From assembly GCF_000147075.1 (NCBI RefSeq), contig NC_014484.1, forward strand, positions 1,753,501 through 1,817,500: DNA of 64,000 bases. Direction: 5' to 3'. Positions within the stretch are counted from its first letter, which is position 1. Each line of letters opens with the position of its first letter. The DNA comes from Spirochaeta thermophila DSM 6192. GTDB lineage: Bacteria; Spirochaetota; Spirochaetia; Winmispirales; Winmispiraceae. Positions 54,052 to 64,000 of this stretch are shown here, in pieces. The position numbers and the translations under genes are program-made. The notes under the pieces are model-generated. The model was not told the origin of the DNA, did no database searches, and worked only from the letters and a program-made list of their open reading frames with translations.

Positions 54052-54537
54052 ATGCGGTATTCCGCTATCCTCCCCCTGCTCTTGCTGAGCCTTCTTCCTC
54101 TCCCAGCCCAGGAGTCCCAGGAAGGCAATCTCTCCTCAATGGAGGCGAAACTCCAGACCTTGTACCTCGAGTTTCTGGACGACCTCGGCACCAGACCTCG
54201 TATCGACGAGGATGGAGACGTGGAATTCCACTACGACGGCGGGATCTACTACATCATCGTGGATGAAGAGGATCCTGAGTACTTCAGCATCATCTACCCC
54301 AACTTCTGGGAAATAGAGAGCGAAGATGAATACCAGCAGGTCCTCGTGGCCGCAGACTACGTCACAGCTCTCTCCAAGGTAGCCAAGGTCTACATTGTGG
54401 ATGACAACGTGTGGGCCACGGTGGAGATGATCCTCCCCTCACCGGAAGACTTCGCCCAGGTCTTCGACCGGGCCATGGGACTCCTCCAGAACGGTGTCTA
54501 CAACTTCGTCCTCAAGATGAAGGAACTCGCACAGTAG
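54052..54537 (+). CDS. Small secreted protein of unknown function
   Basis: A 161-residue protein with a signal peptide (about 1-18, ending LPLPAQ). The mature part has YLEFLDDLG, a FHYDGGIYYIIVDEEDPEYF pattern and FAQVFDRAMGLLQNGV near the end; this resembles the YbjN/type III chaperone-like fold seen in other small secreted proteins, but only by eye. AGGAGA lies 6 nt before the ATG at 54052; an ATG two codons upstream overlaps that site and is unlikely. It is 32 bp downstream of the carboxypeptidase. Confidence 0.65.
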   Translation: MRYSAILPLLLLSLLPLPAQESQEGNLSSMEAKLQTLYLEFLDDLGTRPRIDEDGDVEFHYDGGIYYIIVDEEDPEYFSIIYPNFWEIESEDEYQQVLVAADYVTALSKVAKVYIVDDNVWATVEMILPSPEDFAQVFDRAMGLLQNGVYNFVLKMKELAQ

Positions 54538-54545
54538 AGAACGGG

Positions 54546-54574
54546 TTTACAGACTCACGCATTCGTCGTACCCT
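54546..54574 (+). promoter_or_regulatory. Weak promoter just before the U32 peptidase gene
   Basis: TTTACA (54546-54551), 17-bp spacer, TACCCT (54569-54574). The predicted start (54581-54583) is a few bases from the ATG at 54585 and no ribosome site is visible, so a nearly leaderless mRNA is possible. Transcription from the upstream gene is the alternative. Confidence 0.25.
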
Positions 54575-54584
54575 CACCCTCACG

Positions 54585-55829
54585 ATGGAACTCGTCTCTC
54601 CTGCAGGGAACGTTGAAAAACTCATCTATGCCTACCGGTATGGGGCGGATGCGGCCTACCTCGGTCTGGCGGGCTTTTCCCTCCGGGCCCGCGCTGACAA
54701 CTTCTCGGGTGAGGACTACCGGGAGGTGGTGCCCATAAAACACGAGACCGGCAGGCGGCTCTACTGCGCCCTCAACGTGTACTTCCACCCCCCCGACCTC
54801 GACCGACTCAAGGCGAGCCTCGACTACATCGCCCTCTACCCCTTCGATGCCTTCATCATAAGCGACCTCGGGGTGCTCCCCATCCTCAAGGAGCGGTTTC
54901 CAGAGGCCCACATCCATCTCTCCACCCAGGCCAACTGCACCAACGAGGAGGCGGCCCGCCTCTACCACAGCCTCGGCATCTCCCGGATCGTGGTGGCCCG
55001 CGAGCTCTCGCTCGACGAGATCCGCCGCATCAAGGACGCTGTCCCGGAACTGGAGATCGAGGCCTTTGTCCACGGCGCCATGTGCCTCGCCTACTCGGGA
55101 CGATGCTTCCTGAGCGCCTGGATGGCGGACCGCAGATCGGGCAACCGGGGCGACTGCGCCCACTCCTGCAGGTGGGAGTACCGGGTGCTCGAGGAACGCC
55201 TGAGACCCGGCGAGTACTACCCAGTGTTCGAGGGGGAGGGGTTCTCCATGATCCTCTCCTCGAAAGATCTATGCATGTTCGACCACCTCGACAAGATGAA
55301 AGAGGCAGGGGTTGATGCCCTCAAGATAGAAGGGCGCATGAAATCAGTGTACTACACCGCGGTGGTCACCCGAGCCTACCGGAAGGCCCTCGATGCCCTC
55401 AGCGGCATCCCGGTACCAGACCTCCACCGCTACCGGGAGGACCTCTTCCACGTGAGCCACAGGGAGTACTCCACGGGGTTCTACTTCGAGAAGGAGGGCA
55501 TCGCGCACCCCGCGAGCGAGGAGGTGCGCCCCCGGCACGTCTTCCTCGGCATCGTGGGGCACAAGGCGGGAGAGGGGTTGTTCTCCCTCGACGTGCGCAA
55601 CCGCATCAGGAGGGGGATGTGCCTCGAGTACGTAGGCCCCCACATCCACGCCCTCAAGGACACGAGCTTCAGGTTGCTCGACGAGGAAGGGAGGGAGGTG
55701 GACTCCCTCTCCCACAACCAGAGGGGCTTTCTCAAGACCGACCTCCCCGTGGAAGAGGGGTTCCTCATCAGGGCCGCTCACCCGAGCTCCAGCACGAACG
55801 GCGAGGCGGGCAAGCCCGCCCGGTTGTAG
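54585..55829 (+). CDS. Peptidase U32 family protein (YegQ/TrhP-like)
   Basis: A 414-residue protein with the family start MELVSPAGNVEKLIYAYRYGADAAYLG split over residues 1-27 and the U32 signature EAFVHGAMCLAYSGRCFLS. The cysteines of that signature and of the following GDCAHSCRW are those that bind an iron-sulfur cluster in the RlhA/TrhP enzymes. Those members hydroxylate tRNA U34 or 23S rRNA with prephenate-derived chemistry, so RNA modification is the likelier job than proteolysis. Choice between TrhP and RlhA is not possible here. Its 3' end overlaps the convergent esterase gene by 52 bp. Confidence 0.85.
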   Translation: MELVSPAGNVEKLIYAYRYGADAAYLGLAGFSLRARADNFSGEDYREVVPIKHETGRRLYCALNVYFHPPDLDRLKASLDYIALYPFDAFIISDLGVLPILKERFPEAHIHLSTQANCTNEEAARLYHSLGISRIVVARELSLDEIRRIKDAVPELEIEAFVHGAMCLAYSGRCFLSAWMADRRSGNRGDCAHSCRWEYRVLEERLRPGEYYPVFEGEGFSMILSSKDLCMFDHLDKMKEAGVDALKIEGRMKSVYYTAVVTRAYRKALDALSGIPVPDLHRYREDLFHVSHREYSTGFYFEKEGIAHPASEEVRPRHVFLGIVGHKAGEGLFSLDVRNRIRRGMCLEYVGPHIHALKDTSFRLLDEEGREVDSLSHNQRGFLKTDLPVEEGFLIRAAHPSSSTNGEAGKPARL

Positions 55830-57658
55830 AGCGAGGCGACGGGGTCGTCGGCCCAGGCGTAGCGCACCGCGGTGGGAGCGGGCACCTCGGGGTGCCGGAC
55901 ATTCACCCTTCCGTCCACGATCGTAGCCTGCGCGTGAACCCACCGCCCGTCGGGGGTGCGGAGCTCGAACCCTTCCAGCACGTCTCCCTTCGAGAGGAGA
56001 CCGCCGTCCACATGGTCGAAGACCACGATGAGGGCATCCCCCTCCTTCACCACCTCCCTGGCGAGGGGCCCCTGATAGGTGATCTCCTCGCCGTACGAGA
56101 GGGCCCTCGCACAGAGGGCGAGCCGCTCCCCCACGGTCTTCTTGTCCTGAGGGTGGAGGTCGTTGGACTCCCCTACGTCGATGGTCACCACCATGGCAGT
56201 GCCCGGGACGCGGAGGGCCTTCCGCTGCTCCTCCCTGAGCACGGGCCAGAGCCCCCTCCCCTGCTCCCAGGGGAAGGGCTCGAAGTTCGCGAGCTGGACG
56301 TAGAGGAAGGGGAGGTCGTCCCTCCCCCAGGTGCGCCGCCAGAGGGAGATGAGGTCCGCAAGGAGCGCGGCATACCCATGGGGACGGGCCGTGTTCGACT
56401 CTCCCTGGTACCAGAGCACCCCCCGGATGGGAAACCTCCGGAGCGGGGCGATCATCCCGTTGTAGAGGCCTGCGGGTTTGTACTGGGGGAAGATCTGCTC
56501 TTCGCAGGGGGGCATCTCCACCCCGATCCGCCTCTTCCAGACACCCGAGAGCTCGAGCCTGCCCCCCTCGTACTCGAGGCGGTACGGCTTCCCGGGCACC
56601 CACCCACCGTGCCCCCGGTGAACCACCACCCGCACCGCGATCAGATTCCTCCCCTTCCTGAGCACCCCCTCGGGTATGGGATAGGTGCGCGGGGGGTAGC
56701 GATAGCCAGTCCTCCCTACGGCCACACCGTTCACATACACCTCGTCCGCATCGATGATCGCCCCGAGCCTGAGAAGGGCCCCTCCCTCAGGCGAAACGGG
56801 GAGCAGCATCTCCCTCCTGAACCAGATGGACCCGCAGAACCCACCGAGGGGAGGTCCGTCCCAGACCCCGGGGATGAGGTGTTCCTCCCATTCCCGGTCA
56901 TCGTACTCCTCACTCCACCAGGGCGGCCGGGAGCGAAGCCCCTCATCCGCGCGGGAGAGCTCGGCATGCCACTGTTCGATCCTCCGGGCATTCTCCGCGA
57001 GCAGTGCCCGGAGCGAGGCATCGTCCTTGCACCTGGCGAGCTCCTCACGGTACACCCCGTAGGCCTCCAGGACCTCCTCAGCCAGCCAGGCCTCTATGGG
57101 CGTGCCGCCTGCCGCAGCACGCACCAGGCCGATGGGCACCCCGTACCGCTCGTAGAGATGACGGGCGAAGAAGTAGCCCAGCGCGCCGAACTCGAGCACC
57201 GTCTCGGGGGTCACCTCCTTCCAGGAACCGCCCTCGAGATCGCAGAGAGGACCGTGGAAGTGGTAGCGCAGGGGCACCACGAACTCGCGGATGAAGGGAC
57301 ACCGTGCATCGCGTACCTCCTCGCCGAAGAGATCAAGGGTACGCCGCACCGGCAGCTCCATGTTCGACTGGCCGCCGAGGAGCCACACGTCCCCCACCAG
57401 GACATCGCGCACCACCTGCCGCACCCCGCCACACCGCACCTCCAGGGAGAAGGGCCCTCCCGCATCCTGGGGGGGAAGCTCCACCTCCCACTCCCCGGTG
57501 GGTGAGGCCCACCCCTCCGCCACGTGGCCCCTGAACCGCACCTCCACCCTCTCCCCGGGCCGGGCCCTCCCCCATACCCTGAGGGGCACTCCCCGCTGAA
57601 AGACCACCCCGTCACTCATGAGCGGCGAACACACGCACTCGGCCACCACATCCTCCAT
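55778..57658 (-). CDS. Sialate O-acetylesterase-type SGNH esterase
   Basis: A 626-residue enzyme with an N-terminal beta-sandwich (SPLMSDGVVFQRGVPLRVWG), a split SGNH-like catalytic domain and an inserted carbohydrate-binding-like jelly roll (about 240-360, WFRREMLLPVSPEGGALLRLG). Catalytic segments are LLGGQSNMELPV with the nucleophile Ser, LWYQGESN and GESNDLHPQDK with the Asp-His pair. Such enzymes remove O-acetyl groups from sialic acids or xylan; in a plant-polymer degrader an acetylxylan esterase role is more likely. No signal peptide is evident at the start chosen (ATG at 57658, GAAGG upstream); an ATG at 57691 is possible. Confidence 0.85.
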   Translation of the reverse strand: MEDVVAECVCSPLMSDGVVFQRGVPLRVWGRARPGERVEVRFRGHVAEGWASPTGEWEVELPPQDAGGPFSLEVRCGGVRQVVRDVLVGDVWLLGGQSNMELPVRRTLDLFGEEVRDARCPFIREFVVPLRYHFHGPLCDLEGGSWKEVTPETVLEFGALGYFFARHLYERYGVPIGLVRAAAGGTPIEAWLAEEVLEAYGVYREELARCKDDASLRALLAENARRIEQWHAELSRADEGLRSRPPWWSEEYDDREWEEHLIPGVWDGPPLGGFCGSIWFRREMLLPVSPEGGALLRLGAIIDADEVYVNGVAVGRTGYRYPPRTYPIPEGVLRKGRNLIAVRVVVHRGHGGWVPGKPYRLEYEGGRLELSGVWKRRIGVEMPPCEEQIFPQYKPAGLYNGMIAPLRRFPIRGVLWYQGESNTARPHGYAALLADLISLWRRTWGRDDLPFLYVQLANFEPFPWEQGRGLWPVLREEQRKALRVPGTAMVVTIDVGESNDLHPQDKKTVGERLALCARALSYGEEITYQGPLAREVVKEGDALIVVFDHVDGGLLSKGDVLEGFELRTPDGRWVHAQATIVDGRVNVRHPEVPAPTAVRYAWADDPVASLYNRAGLPASPFVLELG

Positions 57659-57737
57659 GCGCCTTCGATGTGCCCTCTTACCATACCGCATGTAGGCCCA
57701 TCCCGACAATTCCTCGCACACGAAAAGAAGGTAATGT

Positions 57738-57766
57738 TTGACAACCAACCAACACCGTGGTATACT
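57738..57766 (+). promoter_or_regulatory. Promoter of the GH9 cellulase gene
   Basis: Perfect TTGACA (57738-57743), 17-bp spacer and TATACT (57761-57766, 5 of 6); predicted start near 57773. One of the strongest promoters in the window. Confidence 0.7.
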
Positions 57767-57770
57767 CCGC

Positions 57771-57784
57771 AATGTTATAACATT
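57771..57784. promoter_or_regulatory. Perfect 14-bp palindrome at the cellulase transcription start
   Basis: AATGTTATAACATT is fully palindromic and covers the predicted start of transcription, then CAGGAGGGA follows. This is a classic repressor position and suggests regulated cellulase expression. Confidence 0.55.
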
Positions 57785-57800
57785 TACAGGAGGGATCAGC

Positions 57801-59999
57801 ATGCGACTCACCGGTACACTCAGGACCCTCTCGCTCGTGCTTCTGGGCCTGGTCCTCGGATGTGCCACCCCTCAACCGGAGGGAGGTGGAAAGGCGCCTC
57901 CCGAGGAAGCCGGAGAGACGGCCGCCGAGGAGCTCCTGGAGAACGGCGACTTCTCGGCAGGTACCACCCCTTGGACCCTCTTCACCCAGGATCCGGGAAA
58001 GGCGGTCATGACCACAGAAGACGGGATGCTCGTCTTTGAGATCTCCTCCATCGGGGAAGACACCTGGCACGTGCAGCCCGGATATCCCGGACTCCACCTC
58101 GAAGAAGGACACACCTACCGCCTCGAGTTCGACATGCGCGCCAGTGAGCCGAGGACCGTGCAGGTCCGGATCCAGAAAGACGGCCCACCCTGGACAGGCT
58201 ATCTGGAGGAGAACTTCCAGGTGGGAACCGCGCTCCAGCACTACACCTTCGAGTTCAGCATGCAGGAGACCGACAAGGCGGCGAGGCTCGTCTTCAACCT
58301 CGGCACCGCCGCGGAGGGAACAGCCCCCGCAGGTGCCCACCGGATCTACCTCGACAACATCTCGCTCAAGGACCTCACAGGCGGCCCCCCTGAGGAAAAG
58401 ACCGGCGGCCTCCGGCCGGCGGTCCATCTCAACCAGGTCGGCTACCTCCCCACCGCCCCCAAGGTCTTCGTCACCATGGTGGACTCCTCCTCTTTCAAGG
58501 TGCTCGAGGCCGACTCAGGGAAAGAGGTCTTCTCGGGCACACTCTCCTCCCCCATCCCCGACAGGGACTCGGGAGATACCGTACGACTCGGGGATTTCAC
58601 CGCCCTCACCACCCCCGGCACCTACGTGGTGGAGGTAGGCGAGACGCGCTCCGTGCCGTTCGAGATACGTGAGGATATCTACGAGGAGCTGCACACCGCA
58701 CTCTTCAGATTCTTCTACCTCCAGCGGTGCGGGACCGAGCTTGCGCCCTCGCTCGCAGGGGCCTGGGCCCACCCCGCCTGCCACACCACCCCCGCCCTCG
58801 TCTACGGCACCACCATCACGAAAGAGGTCCGAGGAGGCTGGCACGACGCAGGTGACTACGGCCGCTACGTGGTCCCCGCCGCCAAGGCAGTGGCCGACCT
58901 CCTCCTCGCCCACCTCTTCTACCCCAATGCCACCTCCTCCGACGCCCTCGAGATCCCTGAGAGCGGCAACGGGGTCCCCGACGTGCTGGACGAGGTGAAA
59001 GACGAGCTCCTCTGGCTCCTCTCGATGCAGGATCCGGAGAGCGGTGGGGTCTACCACAAGGTCACCACCCGGAACTTCGCGGGATTCGACTGGCCCCACA
59101 TCACCGGTGGAGAACTGGTCCTCTCCCCCATCTCCTCCGCGGCCACCGCCGATTTCGCCGCAGTCATGGCCATGGCCTCTCGGGTCTACGCCATCGTCGA
59201 ACCCCGACTCGCACGGCGCGCCCTCGAGGCGGCCCGTAGGGCCTGGTCCTGGCTGGAAGCCCACCCCTCGGCGCCCGGGTTCCGCAACCCGCCCGGCATC
59301 CAGACAGGCGAGTACGGCGATGACCACGATGCCGACGAGCGCTACTGGGCGGCCTGCGAGCTCTACGCCGCCACCGGCGAGGAAGACTTCCACACGGCCC
59401 TCAAAGCGCTCTCTCGCGGCGACATCCGGGCCGGACTCGGCTGGGCCGACGTGGCCGACTACGGCACCATCACCTACCTCTTCTTCACCCCTCACAAGGA
59501 CGAGGCCCTCGCCGCTGAGCTCGCCGCCCACCTCACCGCCAAGGCAGAGGCCATCCTCGCTACCATGGAGACCTCCGGTTACCGCATCTCACTCACCGAG
59601 TACCCGTGGGGAAGCAACATGACGGTGGCGAACAACGGGATGTACCTCCTCATCGCATCCCGACTCACCGGAGATCCCCGGTACGAGCGCGCGGCGGCCG
59701 AACACCTCGACTACCTCCTGGGGAGGAACCCCCTCTCCCGGTCCTACATCACCGGATTCGGGGAGAAGGCAGCGGAGCATCCCCACCACAGGGTCTCCTC
59801 GGCAGCAGGCACGACCATACCGGGCATGGTGGTGGGAGGCCCCAACAGCGGACTCCAGGATCCGGTGGCACAGGGGGCCCTTCGAGGCGAGCCGCCCGCC
59901 AAGTGCTACATCGACGACGTGGGGAGCTACTCCACCAACGAGGTCACCATCTACTGGAACTCCCCCGTGTACTTCCTGGTGAGCGGCCTCGTCGAGTGA
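57801..59999 (+). CDS. GH9 endoglucanase/cellulase, lipoprotein with carbohydrate-binding module
   Basis: A 732-residue exported enzyme. Lipobox LVLGC (Cys21) is followed by an acidic linker, a CBM4/CBM16-like jelly roll (about 43-195, NGDFSAGTTPWTLF to IYLDNISLKDL), an Ig-like CelD N-terminal domain (about 208-295, HLNQVGYLPTAPK) and the GH9 (alpha/alpha)6 barrel. Catalytic motifs: GGWHDAGDYGRYV with the two aspartates, PHHRVSSA with the conserved His/Arg, and TNEVTIYWNSP with the acid Glu. It inverts beta-1,4-glucan bonds. A strong promoter and a palindrome lie upstream. Confidence 0.94.
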   Translation: MRLTGTLRTLSLVLLGLVLGCATPQPEGGGKAPPEEAGETAAEELLENGDFSAGTTPWTLFTQDPGKAVMTTEDGMLVFEISSIGEDTWHVQPGYPGLHLEEGHTYRLEFDMRASEPRTVQVRIQKDGPPWTGYLEENFQVGTALQHYTFEFSMQETDKAARLVFNLGTAAEGTAPAGAHRIYLDNISLKDLTGGPPEEKTGGLRPAVHLNQVGYLPTAPKVFVTMVDSSSFKVLEADSGKEVFSGTLSSPIPDRDSGDTVRLGDFTALTTPGTYVVEVGETRSVPFEIREDIYEELHTALFRFFYLQRCGTELAPSLAGAWAHPACHTTPALVYGTTITKEVRGGWHDAGDYGRYVVPAAKAVADLLLAHLFYPNATSSDALEIPESGNGVPDVLDEVKDELLWLLSMQDPESGGVYHKVTTRNFAGFDWPHITGGELVLSPISSAATADFAAVMAMASRVYAIVEPRLARRALEAARRAWSWLEAHPSAPGFRNPPGIQTGEYGDDHDADERYWAACELYAATGEEDFHTALKALSRGDIRAGLGWADVADYGTITYLFFTPHKDEALAAELAAHLTAKAEAILATMETSGYRISLTEYPWGSNMTVANNGMYLLIASRLTGDPRYERAAAEHLDYLLGRNPLSRSYITGFGEKAAEHPHHRVSSAAGTTIPGMVVGGPNSGLQDPVAQGALRGEPPAKCYIDDVGSYSTNEVTIYWNSPVYFLVSGLVE

Positions 60000-60028
60000 C
60001 GCACCACCTGCTCCATGACGAAGACACG

Positions 60029-60052
60029 CGAGGGGTCGGAACCGGCCCCTCG
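60029..60052. terminator. Hairpin between convergent cellulase and ilvY genes
   Basis: CGAGGGG pairs with CCCCTCG, and CGG with CCG inside after one mismatch. It lies 29 bp after the cellulase stop and 4 bp from the ilvY stop, and may serve both. No T-tract follows. Confidence 0.4.
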
Positions 60053-60056
60053 TTCC

Positions 60057-62536
<2,480 letters not shown>

Positions 62537-62558
62537 GGTGAGCAGCGAACCACGCGGA

Positions 62559-62586
62559 AGGGAGCACGCGGAGTGCTCCCTTTTTC
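62559..62586 (+). terminator. Rho-independent terminator of ilvC
   Basis: A perfect 9-bp stem AGGGAGCAC/GTGCTCCCT with GCGGA loop followed by TTTTTC. The best intrinsic terminator in the window. Confidence 0.9.
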
Positions 62587-62644
62587 TTGTCTTTTTGCTC
62601 CAAGAGGAGTACCATGGAGGGGATTCCCCCCATAAGGAGGCGTC

Positions 62645-63073
62645 GTGAAACGAACGATACTGCTCCCTGCCCTCCTCTTCGCCCTCTCGGTGGCACTCCC
62701 GGCTGAAGACCTCACCGGCACTTGGAGATTGCAGACCCAGGTCATCCAGGTCATCCGCAATGGCCAGGTACTCGGCTTCGCCGACCCCGAGCAGGAGCGG
62801 TCGATCTCGCGTATACAGATCTCGGGAGACAGCGCGATCATCGTCTTCGGGGAGACATCCTTCTCCTGCGCCTTCAGGCAGGAGGGGCGGTACCTCCTCT
62901 TCCGGCTCCCCGGACAGGAGGCCAACATCGTCATCACCGTCATCCCCTTGAGGAGCGGGGGCTACAAGTTCAGCTACTGCCTCGCCCCTCCGAGGGAGGG
63001 CACTCCCGTCTCGGGCGCAGGGAGCTCCACCCTCATCAACTTCATAGGGAACATGGTGGAAGAAGGCTCCTGA
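62645..63073 (+). CDS. Small secreted protein of unknown function
   Basis: A 142-residue protein with a signal peptide (about 1-20, ending ALPAE). The mature part begins DLTGTWRLQTQVIQVI and looks like a small beta-barrel of the kind seen in lipocalin-like or META-like extracytoplasmic proteins, with two cysteines (FSCAF and SYCLA) that could form a disulfide. I do not recognise the family. GTG start after AAGGAGG. Confidence 0.65.
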   Translation: MKRTILLPALLFALSVALPAEDLTGTWRLQTQVIQVIRNGQVLGFADPEQERSISRIQISGDSAIIVFGETSFSCAFRQEGRYLLFRLPGQEANIVITVIPLRSGGYKFSYCLAPPREGTPVSGAGSSTLINFIGNMVEEGS

Positions 63074-63077
63074 GAGA

Positions 63078-63524
63078 CTAGAAGTTTTCCAGAAGCTCCA
63101 GCATCACCCCGAGGAGGGAGCGGGTGTCCATGTAGGCATAGCGCCCTCCCGGGTAGTCCCCCTGTTGCACGAGGGGAAAGCCGAGCGCCTCGATCCGTCG
63201 GGCCCTCTCCGGAAGGTCTTTCACGTACACCCCAAGGTGGTGAAGCCCCTCCCCTTCCTCGTCGAGGAACTCGCGCCAGATACTCGGGTGTTCGTCGGGT
63301 TCTATGAGCTCGACAGTGACCTGACCTGCCGGAATGAAGGCGAGGCGCGCCCTCGCGGGCGTGGGCCTTCCCCGGTAGAGCGTGTGGGCCTCTTCCTGCG
63401 GCCCGGTGATCACGGGCTCGGGAGGGTCCGCTCCCAGGAGCGCGGCCCACGCACGTGCGCTCTTCTCGATGTCGCGCACGATGAACGCCACCTGGGCGAT
63501 CTCGAACGTATCGAATATGCTCAT
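63078..63524 (-). CDS. Glyoxalase/VOC-superfamily protein (methylmalonyl-CoA epimerase-like)
   Basis: A 148-residue VOC protein with two beta-alpha-beta-beta-beta units: IAQVAFIVRDIEKSARAWAALLG and HHLGVYVKDLPERARRIEALGF. Metal ligand candidates are Gln11, Glu74 (VELIEP), His95 or His96 and Glu near the C-terminus (MLELLENF), the pattern of methylmalonyl-CoA epimerase and its relatives. No mutase gene is nearby, so the substrate is open. ATGA overlap with the upstream DUF4349 gene. Confidence 0.8.
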   Translation of the reverse strand: MSIFDTFEIAQVAFIVRDIEKSARAWAALLGADPPEPVITGPQEEAHTLYRGRPTPARARLAFIPAGQVTVELIEPDEHPSIWREFLDEEGEGLHHLGVYVKDLPERARRIEALGFPLVQQGDYPGGRYAYMDTRSLLGVMLELLENF

Positions 63525-64000
63525 GCATCCCTCCTTCCTCGTTTCCCCTCGGGGGACAGCGCGCCGAACACCCTCCGAAGCACCCCCACCTTCCCGAGGA
63601 GGAGCCAGTAGAGAAAGGCGAGGACGCCGATCCCGGGGATGCCGAAGACCACCAGTCCTATGAGCACGAGGAGAAGACCGTAGAGGAAACGAACGAATCC
63701 CACCCACAGGCTCCCCAAGCCCTCCTTAAGCGAAGGATACGAAGGAGGCGCCTTTTCCGGAGGAAGGGTGAAGGTGAAGAGGATACGTGAGAACGAGATG
63801 TCCTGTTCCAGCCTCCGTTTCTGTCCCTCCATCTGTTCGATCTCGGTTCGTACCCGTGAGATCGCCTCCTCCACCTTGAGGATATCCTCCAGGGTCCTCG
63901 CCTCACCGAGGTACCCTCTGTAGCGTTCCTCGAGGAGATACGCGTTCTTGAGTCGGGTCTCCAGGTCGTAGTAGCGTTCGGTCACGTCGATCACCCGCTG
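63521..64000 (-). CDS. DUF4349 membrane protein, C-terminal part (runs off window end)
   Basis: The visible C-terminal 159 residues show the DUF4349 core: DVTERYYDLETRLKNAYLLEE, a coiled coil with TLEDILKVEEAISRVRTEIEQ, then SFSRILFTFTLPPE, and a transmembrane region (about two helices, GLLLVLIGLVVFGIPGIG and GVLAFLYWLLLG) with a basic cytoplasmic tail. The start lies beyond position 64000. Family members are usually lipoproteins or signal-anchored proteins of unknown function. Confidence 0.8.
   Translation of the reverse strand, partial: QRVIDVTERYYDLETRLKNAYLLEERYRGYLGEARTLEDILKVEEAISRVRTEIEQMEGQKRRLEQDISFSRILFTFTLPPEKAPPSYPSLKEGLGSLWVGFVRFLYGLLLVLIGLVVFGIPGIGVLAFLYWLLLGKVGVLRRVFGALSPEGKRGRRDA

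Overview
The window looks like chromosomal DNA of a free-living, plant-polysaccharide-degrading spirochaete of the Spirochaeta thermophila type. This is recognition from gene content (GC-rich coding DNA, abundant lipoproteins, methyl-accepting chemotaxis domains, GH9 cellulase, alpha-amylase, xylose isomerase, FabV enoyl reductase, a ThrRS without a TGS domain), not the result of a search. I see no rRNA, tRNA, CRISPR array, phage or IS element. Genes are tightly packed; many pairs overlap by the ATGA or GTGA stop/start arrangement.

Layout. 0-3.8 kb: a starch/maltodextrin region. A starch-binding outer-membrane-like barrel protein and a lipoprotein (minus strand) diverge from a lipoprotein alpha-amylase (plus strand), with three LacI-type operator-like sites between them. 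3.9-14.8 kb: a chemoreceptor, small unknown proteins, M32 carboxypeptidase, thrS, a 3-hydroxyisobutyrate-dehydrogenase-like enzyme, a truncated gamma-glutamylcyclotransferase remnant, rtcB, a MEMO-family protein and a membrane protein that may have a leaderless mRNA. 14.8-19.6 kb: a very GC-rich Gld-like ABC operon, in which the fused permease-GldG gene carries a frameshift, and tRNase Z.

19.7-34.5 kb is the centrepiece. Sixteen minus-strand genes, with no gap over 9 bp, run from one strong promoter near 34.6 kb. They encode a sulfur-carrier protein (HcyS-like), O-acetylhomoserine sulfhydrylase, an E1-like activating enzyme, DsrE, TusA, a JAMM protease, a sulfite reductase fused to TusA, APS reductase, ATP sulfurylase (CysD, CysN), precorrin-2 dehydrogenase, HemA, a HemC-CobA-HemD fusion, HemB and HemL. 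Read together this is sulfate to sulfide to protein thiocarboxylate to homocysteine, packaged with a dedicated glutamyl-tRNA-to-siroheme pathway that supplies the sulfite reductase cofactor. The HemC part lacks the C-terminal domain that normally holds the dipyrromethane cofactor.

34.5-41 kb: a strongly self-complementary intergenic segment (possible structured RNA), a xylose-type ROK repressor, xylA, fabV and divergent hflKC. 41-48 kb: a 978-residue protein I cannot identify, then an apparent operon of an [FeFe]-hydrogenase-like sensor fused to a chemotaxis signalling domain and an EAL phosphodiesterase. 48-57.7 kb: aldo/keto reductase, a frameshifted alpha/beta-hydrolase lipoprotein, recO, lon, a VanY-type carboxypeptidase, a small secreted protein, a U32 peptidase-family protein and a sialate-O-acetylesterase-type enzyme. 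57.8-64 kb: a GH9 cellulase lipoprotein with a palindrome at its predicted transcription start, divergent ilvY-ilvC, a small secreted protein, a glyoxalase-fold protein and a DUF4349 protein cut by the window end.
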